The notes under the pieces are model-generated. The model did no database searches, was not told the DNA's origin, and worked only from the letters and a program-made list of their open reading frames with translations. Positions 58,460-64,000 of a stretch of 64,000 nt of DNA are shown piece by piece. Within the stretch, counting starts at the first letter, position 1. The number at the start of each line of letters is the position of its first letter. The translations under genes and the position numbers were made by a program. Source of the stretch: Microthyrium microscopicum (lineage: Eukaryota > Ascomycota > Dothideomycetes > Microthyriales > Microthyriaceae); the NCBI GenBank assembly GCA_010405405.1, contig MU004237.1:1437345-1501344 (forward strand). The letters run 5' to 3'.

Positions 58460-59159
58460 ATGTCAATTAAAGCAACGCACGCCATCTCCCCATCTCCCCT
58501 CCCCCGAATCAAACCACTAATACTCCAATAGCAACATAACCTGGCACCCCTCCCTCTCCCGCACAGAACGCACAACCCTCCGCTCCCAAAAAGGCCTCAC
58601 CATCTGGCTAACCGGTCTCTCTGCCTCCGGCAAATCCACCATCGCCGTCGCCCTGGAACAACATCTCCTACACCAAGGACTCCAAACTTATCTGCTAGAT
58701 GGCGACAACATCCGCTTCGGCCTAAACAAAAACCTCGGTTTCAGTCCCGCCGACCGTTCAGAAAACATTCGCCGCATCGCCGAAGTCGCCAGACTTTTCG
58801 CGGACAGTTGTACGATTGCCATCGCTTCCTTCATTTCTCCGTATACAGCGGATAGACAATTGGCACGGGAGTTGCATGAGAAGGCTGGACCGCATGCTGA
58901 TGACAAAGAGGGTTTAGGTTTCGTGGAGGTATGGGTGGATGTGCCAGTGGAGGTTGCGGAGCAGCGTGATCCGAAAGGTCTATATAAAAAGGCGCGGGCG
59001 GGAGAGATCAAGGAGTTTACTGGGGTTAGTGCGCCGTATGAGGAACCGGTGAATCCGGAGATTCACATCAAGAGTGCGGAGACGAGTGTTGAGGATGCTG
59101 TGAAGCAGATTGTGGAGTTTTTGAATGAGCAGGGTGTATTGAAGACTGGATCGTCGTGA
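58460..59159 (+). CDS. MET14: Adenylylsulfate (APS) kinase
   Basis: Phosphorylates APS to PAPS in cytosolic sulfate assimilation. The body is one exon, 58532-59159, about 209 codons. It begins [19 protein letters not shown], has the P-loop [19 protein letters not shown], and ends with [21 protein letters not shown]; this is the full kinase domain. The exon's acceptor AATAG follows an ACTAAT branch-like site. It begins in phase 2, which needs a first exon like ATGTC, typical of the fungal family. ATGTC is present at 58460-58464, but no GT donor follows directly, so the 5' exon is unresolved. Exon 1 could lie further upstream or use a non-canonical donor. Confidence 0.9.
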
Positions 59160-59299
59160 ATGTAATATGCTAGGGATTCGATGTCGGATGAGGGAAAATG
59201 ATCTACACTGGCGTTTTAGACTGGCGGTGCATTTATTCAAATTCGGCTGCCGCCCGCCAGGTATAAGTTCCTGCTTTTGCAACACCAACTACATCGTGA

Positions 59300-59539
59300 T
59301 ACACCCGTTTGCGAAAGTTGAATGAGCGCCTAGACACCCCCTCCTACTACTTTTCAGGAAACTCGATCAGTTTTAACGAATCATAGCTTGAATAGCCGTG
59401 AAATGGAGTATGTAGAACGCTAAGTCAATACTAACTATTTTCCAATAATCGGCTGTTCTGCGCGTGAATGGTGCAAGTCTATAAAAATTAACATGCATGG
59501 GGGAGAGTTGGCGATCATCCCTTTTCGCAAACAGGTGTA
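59300..59539. mobile_element. MITE family B, copy 1 (mariner-like)
   Basis: 240 bp with inverted ends. The left begins TACACCCGTTTGCGAAAG and the right ends TTTTCGCAAACAGGTGTA, so a ~45 bp imperfect terminal inverted repeat is bounded by TA on each side. TA target duplication and CA-start termini suggest a Tc1/mariner-derived non-autonomous element. No coding capacity. It matches copy 2 in reverse orientation along its whole length. Confidence 0.85.
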
Positions 59540-59608
59540 ATGAGAGCTTGGGTGTAATGAGAGCTCCGGTGTAATGAGAGCTCCGGTGTAATGAGAGCTC
59601 CGGTGCAA
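59534..59608. repeat. 17-bp tandem repeat grown from a MITE end
   Basis: Unit GGTGTAATGAGAGCTCC. Four units run 59534-59601 (the first ends TTG), followed by GGTGCAA. The first six bases, GGTGTA, are the terminus of the MITE that ends at 59539, so each unit repeats the MITE end plus 11 bases of flank. Confidence 0.9.
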
Positions 59609-59862
59609 CCAATTCCAGTGCCTAGGCGCCAGACGTTTTCTCTTGAAGCTTCAACCCTCTCTCTCACTGCTTATGCTTGAATTGCTTTTCTCTCGGTATA
59701 ATGATCCATTTGCTGTTACCAGTTCATTTCAAACTATTTGGCTAAGCCAGAACTATCTTTCTTTGTCCCAGATTTATTAGTTCCACGATACTGCCATTTT
59801 TTGAACTCAATCATAGAGCAAGCAGTAAGAGCACAGGTAAACATATCGTTAGTCTTGAAACC

Positions 59863-60700
59863 TCAACGCAATGTACTTCCCCTTACACCCATAATCGAAA
59901 ATTCATGGTCGCTGAGACACACCACAGTGTTTCCCACATTCTTGACAGCGTCCTTGATAGGTGCGTTTGTGGTTGTATGTCCAGTGGCGTCAACTTCGGC
60001 TTTTACTTTAGTCTCAACGTATTTATCCTCAGCTTGGCTCTCATGCTCCGAATCAGATGATATGATGAACTTCGACACCAATTCACTTGGCAATCCGGAC
60101 TCGTCCAATTCCATGTATTGGGCTCCAACCAGATCATCACCTCCTCCTCTTCCTTGACAAGTACCTCATCTTCATCATCCTCTCCAGAATCATAGGTCGT
60201 CAGAAAGCGGTAGAGAGCTTGTCAGCCACTGCGACTCGACTTTTCTGCATGTCATCGGTAGGATAGATTGGCGCGCTCTTTTGAAGCATGCTGATGGCTC
60301 GAAGAGTTCTCTTCTTGGACTTTCTGTGACGTTCTTGTGCTTGATCGAACTGGCTTTTGAGATCTCCAATAGAACTGCGAGGGGTTTCTTGTGGGAAGAT
60401 TTGGACTTGAAAAGTCAGCGGTTGCTGTATGATTTGGATTCGACTTACGATTAACTGTTCCATTTCGTTCAAAGCCTTGCGAAGCATCTTGATCTCTTTC
60501 TTCTTGGGCATATTTGAAAATTTCCTGTAGTTTGTGGGTCTCAGATATGTTATGCCGCGTCGCTTTCATGGGTTGCAGGCTTTCTGTGTTGGCTTGCAAA
60601 TCTTCCTCCAGTCGCAGTGCTTCCTCCTGGTCTCTCTCTTCGTCGGCTTGCCGTCTTTGTGGGGCTGTCTGGAGTCAGCGTCGAGGGTCATAGATTTGAA
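59863..60700 (-). CDS. Doubtful acidic/coiled-coil hypothetical gene or remnant
   Basis: Several minus-strand frames look protein-like: 60252-60599 and 60200-60511 (charged, coiled-coil, with QAQERHRKSKKRTLRAISMLQ), and 59863-60114 (acidic, SSDSEHESQAEDKYVETK). An in-frame GTAAGT donor at about 60449 follows EMEQLI, and a GCTGAC branch plus TTTTCAAG acceptor follow. The phase after that splice does not match the best downstream frame. I could not assemble one clean model, so this may be a real gene with odd splicing or a decaying one. No known family. Confidence 0.3.
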
Positions 60701-60997
60701 GTTTGCGTAGCATTTTGGCTGGATCAGATTGAAGGGTGCTTGGAGGGATTGGAAACTTCAAACTGTGTGCGCGAATAAGTTACGCCCAAATCTTGAATGT
60801 GGTTGCTCTTCGACCCTATTCCCCATACTGTTTTTCGGCGTTTTTGAGCTAAATCGGCCAAGGCTAGCAACGATTGTCCCAAGAACAACCGAGAGTGGAG
60901 GAGAAGTCAAAACACCGACAGATGTAAAAGTGGTGGGGCTGTCCCGTTATAGGCAGGAAGGAACGTCTCAAGCAGTTGCGCACTAACCGAAACAGGT

Positions 60998-61130
60998 GGG
61001 CACGATACAAACACGAGGAAGGCACGATACAAACACGAGCAAGGCACATGGCAAACACGAGGAAGGCACATGGCAAACATGAGGAAGGCACGATACAAAC
61101 ACGAGGAAGGCACAGGCAAACACATGGCAA
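60998..61130. repeat. ~22-bp minisatellite
   Basis: Five to six units related to GGCACGATACAAACACGAGGAA, with variants carrying GGCACATGGCAAACA. It translates on the minus strand as Cys/Leu/Val-rich repeats (CLPRVCIVPSS-like), which is an artefact of the array. Confidence 0.85.
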
Positions 61131-61493
61131 GCACGTGGCCGGGAACTGGAAGAATCTAGTTCGTTCCTTCCATACATGCAATCTTGTGATCAAAGGCCAG
61201 AAATGGCATTTTGAGCCTAAGGCCTCTCGAATTGCGATACATTGTAGGGTTGGAAGTGCAAAACCATTGAGATTGTGTGGAATCAATTCGCGCAACCTGA
61301 CCTCTGAACTTTTTTTGTGTTGACCTAAGCGTAAAACATAAGCATCAAGAGGTTGGATGAAAGCTAAAGCTATATAATCAAACAGCAGAGCAGAGGGAAG
61401 CCGAAATGGGACAGAGAAATGGCCCAAGAAGCCTTCAAAAGGCAGAAATGCATATGTCCCTTTTGCAAAGCATGAAGTTTGTGTCAATTTGCA

Positions 61494-61721
61494 TGGCGGC
61501 CAGCGGCATGGCAAAATAAATGGCGTACTCCCATCAGCTCTGATGGCGCCCAGAGGCTACGGTCTGCTATCGAGTGCTTTATTTGCCATAAAGGGCGTTT
61601 GGATTGGGAGTATTTATCAGATACGATGGGAATTAAAGCACCTTTTGGTTAGCAGCGCTGGTGGTAGCCATCAGAGTTGATGGGAGTACGCCATTTAAGT
61701 TGCCATGCCGTTGGGCGGCAG
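61494..61721. mobile_element. MITE family A, best-preserved copy
   Basis: About 228 bp. The left arm (GGCGGCCAGCGGCATGGCA, then AAATGGCGTACTCCCATCA, then CTCTGATGGC) is matched in inverted form by the right arm, about 47 of 53 positions identical. The centre contains CAAAAGGTGCTTTA on the minus strand, which is shared with the 17.3 kb copy. No coding capacity and no clear target duplication, so the parent superfamily is not assigned. Confidence 0.88.
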
Positions 61722-62293
61722 AGAACAAAATGGCGCTGTTGAGGCCGTTTTGTGAGCCGAGATTTCCCCAGCCATTCAATGTACAAAAATCGTAAAACAG
61801 CCGATGTTTTTGGAGGGCCATGATTGGATCTGAGCTAGAAGGTGGCTTTGGGGGTGGCTGGCGCACCTCAACCATGCTCTTTCATTGGTGGCCAGAAGTC
61901 ACAAAACTAACCCGGATTACGCGGGGAATGATCTAATATTGTTGTTTCGGGTGATGAAATCTTGACGGAAACCATTTTCCCCATTAAAGCTATTTAAATA
62001 TTTCGCAGCTCAATACCCTAGCGCGCGGGCAACATATAGCATACAGATTCGCTTCCTTGATCAGACGACTTTGAACATGTATGAAGTGCTTTCCGAGCTC
62101 AATGCTTTGCGTATCCAGCTCACACTCTTCAGTTGTAAGAGACAAACCTAGTTTAAGGATACTGGGTGTCTTTTCTTTATGAATTCATCCAAGAATATTT
62201 GGCAGTACACGGCATGAATGAATGCAACCGCAGAGTCTATATCCCAGTGCTTTCGCTAGCAGTACACCTCATTCATAGTCAAATCGCCTTGTA

Positions 62294-62532
62294 TACACCC
62301 GTTTGCGAAAAATGATGAGCGTCGACACTCCCTCATGTATGTCAATGTTTACAGACTTGCACTAATTATACGCAGAATAGCCTAGGGTGAGAATCGGTTA
62401 TTATTAGGCTAGCGTTCTAAATACTCCATTTCAAGGCTGTTTAAGCTCTCAATCGTTGAACTGATTGAATTTCCTAAAAAGCAATAGGAGGGGGAGTGTC
62501 TGGGTGCTTATCACTTTTCGCAAACGGGTGTA
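62294..62532. mobile_element. MITE family B, copy 2 (inverted relative to copy 1)
   Basis: 239 bp. Both ends read TACACCCGTTTGCGAAAA inward, with ~45 bp imperfect inverted repeats including GACACTCCC. The internal stretch ATACTCCATTTCAAGGCT on the plus strand is the reverse complement of copy 1's AGCC.TGAAATGGAGTAT. Confidence 0.88.
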
Positions 62533-62865
62533 GGCCATTATTTACCGGACCATACAAGTAGCTTTCTATAGAGCACCCCGACAGTTCCAGTAGTATCTGG
62601 TACGAGTTATTTCTTGACCTGATTATCGATCCCATTGCTTTAATCTCGTCATACAGATTCTGAAGATTGTTTGAACTCGGAAAGCTACAATTTATGGTGG
62701 AGCGTGTTCTACTATCGATTTCAATGCTATTGCGAGTACTCGACCGCTTAGAATGTAGATTGGGGTGGTATACTTAGAGCAGCCGAGTCAGGGAGTGCAA
62801 ATTCTAGATCTCATAAAGACTTCTTGAAAAATGGTGTATTAATCATCCTGCTTAAAAGAAAAGGT

Positions 62866-63381
62866 CTACTGCGCGGCCTTGATGGTATCAGCCCAGGTCT
62901 TGATATAAATCCTTTGCTCCTCTTCGGTGGTCAAGTTCTGGAAGACTTGATACTCGTACCTCCCAACGCCTAACAAATAATCCTTTCCCTCAATTGTCAT
63001 ACCCACATGACTCATCTCCACATTTCCAGTGCACTCTTGCACAACATTCCTTTTGACAGCCCTCCTATTTCTGGACCACTTCGCGCCCGAAATTGACTCG
63101 ATGTCATTCGAAACACCCCAGCACTCAAAGCCCCCGCCAATTAGAGCGCCACATAGGTCACCGCCTTGCTGGGAGAAGGCTTGGATGCCGAGACCCTGTG
63201 GAATCGCACGGGTCGATCTGCCGAGCCATCTGTCGCCGAGATGGCAACAGGCGCCTGGATCGATGGCAACGCATTGGCCGAAAATGCCGTTGCAACGGTT
63301 CTCATTGTAGAGACGAATGTCGACAGCGGTAATGCTGGAAGCCAGATAGAGGACGGCCATGATAAGTTTGGAAGGCGACAT
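62866..63381 (-). CDS. Small secreted cysteine-containing protein (effector-like)
   Basis: Single exon of 171 residues. A signal peptide (about 1-20, MSPSKLIMAVLYLASSITAV) leads to a mature protein of about 150 residues with seven Cys: in NRCNG, GQCVA, ACCHLG, GDLCG, FECWG and QECTG. An odd number implies either a free Cys or a dimer. The second half is rich in charged residues and lacks Cys after residue ~115. I do not recognise a family, but small secreted Cys-bearing proteins of this kind are typical of plant- or substrate-associated fungi. It lies directly beside the MITE nest, a setting in which such genes often evolve quickly. A role in host interaction is only inference. Confidence 0.75.
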   Translation of the reverse strand: MSPSKLIMAVLYLASSITAVDIRLYNENRCNGIFGQCVAIDPGACCHLGDRWLGRSTRAIPQGLGIQAFSQQGGDLCGALIGGGFECWGVSNDIESISGAKWSRNRRAVKRNVVQECTGNVEMSHVGMTIEGKDYLLGVGRYEYQVFQNLTTEEEQRIYIKTWADTIKAAQ

Positions 63382-64000
63382 ATTGATTTCTGCACGACGC
63401 TGTTAGTAAGTACAGTGTGGAACTGGAGGCGTTGTATCCCACTTTGTAAGTATGTATTTTAGGCTATTGTGATCGAGAAGCTGGCTAGATCTGATGAAGT
63501 GATGGCTATCCGTAAAGCGAGACGAAGACTGATGGTTCGGAAGTCTTGACAATCGTCGTGCAGCTCTATCTTATATGCCATGCTTTGATTCTGAGATGGA
63601 TGCTGCCATTCCGTTTCTATAGTCCGTGATTCTTCAACTTATGCCCAGTAGGATTCAGAAGGATTGATTCTTCACTTGCGAAAAATTACGCTAAATATCA
63701 AAGTTATAGGATGATCATCCTGTAGGATTTGACAAAGGTCGTGCTGAATGGAAGTGAAGAAGGCCGAAATCAAGTGTTGCTAATAATACTTCTAGCCCTG
63801 GTTGAATGGAAAACTTAAATTGCAAGTGCTTGTCGTGATTTTTAGTCAAAATACAAGTCTACTTGTTACAAAGTATCTCGCTTACCGCAGCTTCGCAGCT
63901 TCCATCCAATTCAATAGCATGGCAAACCAGTCGTCCTTGGACGTAGGATTTTTCATTCCAAATCCATGTCCACCTCTCTCATAAATATGCATTGAAGCTG
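63382..64000. other. Upstream region of the small secreted protein gene
   Basis: No gene was recognised to the window edge. A 60-codon open frame at 63802-63984 is unsupported. Confidence 0.4.

Larger units (their letters stand above)
59160..62865. other. Transposon- and repeat-rich interval
   Basis: About 3.7 kb with two family B MITEs, one full family A MITE and two minisatellites, each entered separately, plus one doubtful minus-strand gene. No recognised protein family. Confidence 0.6.

Noticed and set aside
60864-61514. 216-codon minus-strand frame with Cys/Val-rich repeats
   Set aside because: Mostly minisatellite and flanking DNA; the repetitive peptide mirrors the DNA array and no start context or homology is seen.

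Overview
The window is nuclear DNA of a filamentous ascomycete (Pezizomycotina). The coding regions are broken by many 40-180 bp introns with GTAAGT-type donors and CTRAY-type branch sites. The families also fit this group: a HET-domain gene, a PTH11-like receptor, a P450, a fungal GPI-anchored Cys-rich protein, RAX1-like and MDM1-like proteins. HET and PTH11-like genes together favour Pezizomycotina; I cannot name the genus. Gene models below were built by hand from splice sites and reading-frame continuity. They have not been checked against RNA or a database.

Layout, left to right. 0.5-4.0 kb: SNF2-family ATPase (+). 4.0-7.1 kb: gene-poor, with decayed repeats. 7.1-8.8 kb: aldehyde dehydrogenase (+). 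8.9-10.7 kb: mitochondrial rhomboid protease (-). 11.0-12.8 kb: short-chain dehydrogenase (-) between two minisatellites, one containing an assembly gap of N. 13.6-16.2 kb: uncharacterised secreted or membrane protein gene (-) carrying MITE-like sequence. 17.7-19.2 kb: EamA/DMT transporter (-). 20.2-22.2 kb: orphan polytopic membrane protein (+). 22.9-24.7 kb: cytochrome P450 (+). 26.2-27.4 kb: conserved-looking unknown with an N-terminal membrane anchor (+). 29.1-30.3 kb: Erv29/SURF4 cargo receptor (+). 31.5-32.5 kb: GPI-anchored Cys-rich protein (+). 32.7-34.2 kb: PTH11-like seven-helix protein (-). 36.1-38.1 kb: membrane-anchored histidine-phosphatase-like protein without the canonical catalytic His (+). 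38.7 kb: intron-containing tRNA-Glu. 40.4-42.8 kb: HET-domain protein (+). 42.8-44.1 kb: RAX1-like RGS protein (-). 45.5-48.1 kb: PHD-finger chromatin protein (+). 48.9-50.9 kb: TPR-SET protein (+). 51.0-52.9 kb: sugar transporter (-). 54.3-58.1 kb: MDM1-like sorting nexin (+). 58.5-59.2 kb: APS kinase (+). 59.3-62.5 kb: a nest of MITEs and minisatellites. 62.9-63.4 kb: small secreted Cys-rich protein (-).

Most neighbours are unrelated housekeeping genes (metabolism, mitochondrial proteolysis, ER export, chromatin, sulfate assimilation). They are interspersed with accessory genes (HET, P450, PTH11-like, secreted proteins, orphan membrane proteins). No biosynthetic cluster, CRISPR array, retroelement or virus-like element was recognised.

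The most unusual signals are these. (1) A MITE family (family A) has four copies here; two overlap the apparent exons and introns of the 13.6-16.2 kb gene. (2) A second, mariner-like MITE family (family B) is present as an inverted pair, and one copy is followed by a tandem array whose unit contains the MITE terminus. (3) A degenerate duplicate of the PHD gene's upstream region sits 4.9 kb away, so that the two copies bracket the HET and RAX1-like genes. (4) A histidine-phosphatase-like membrane protein has RTG in place of RHG.
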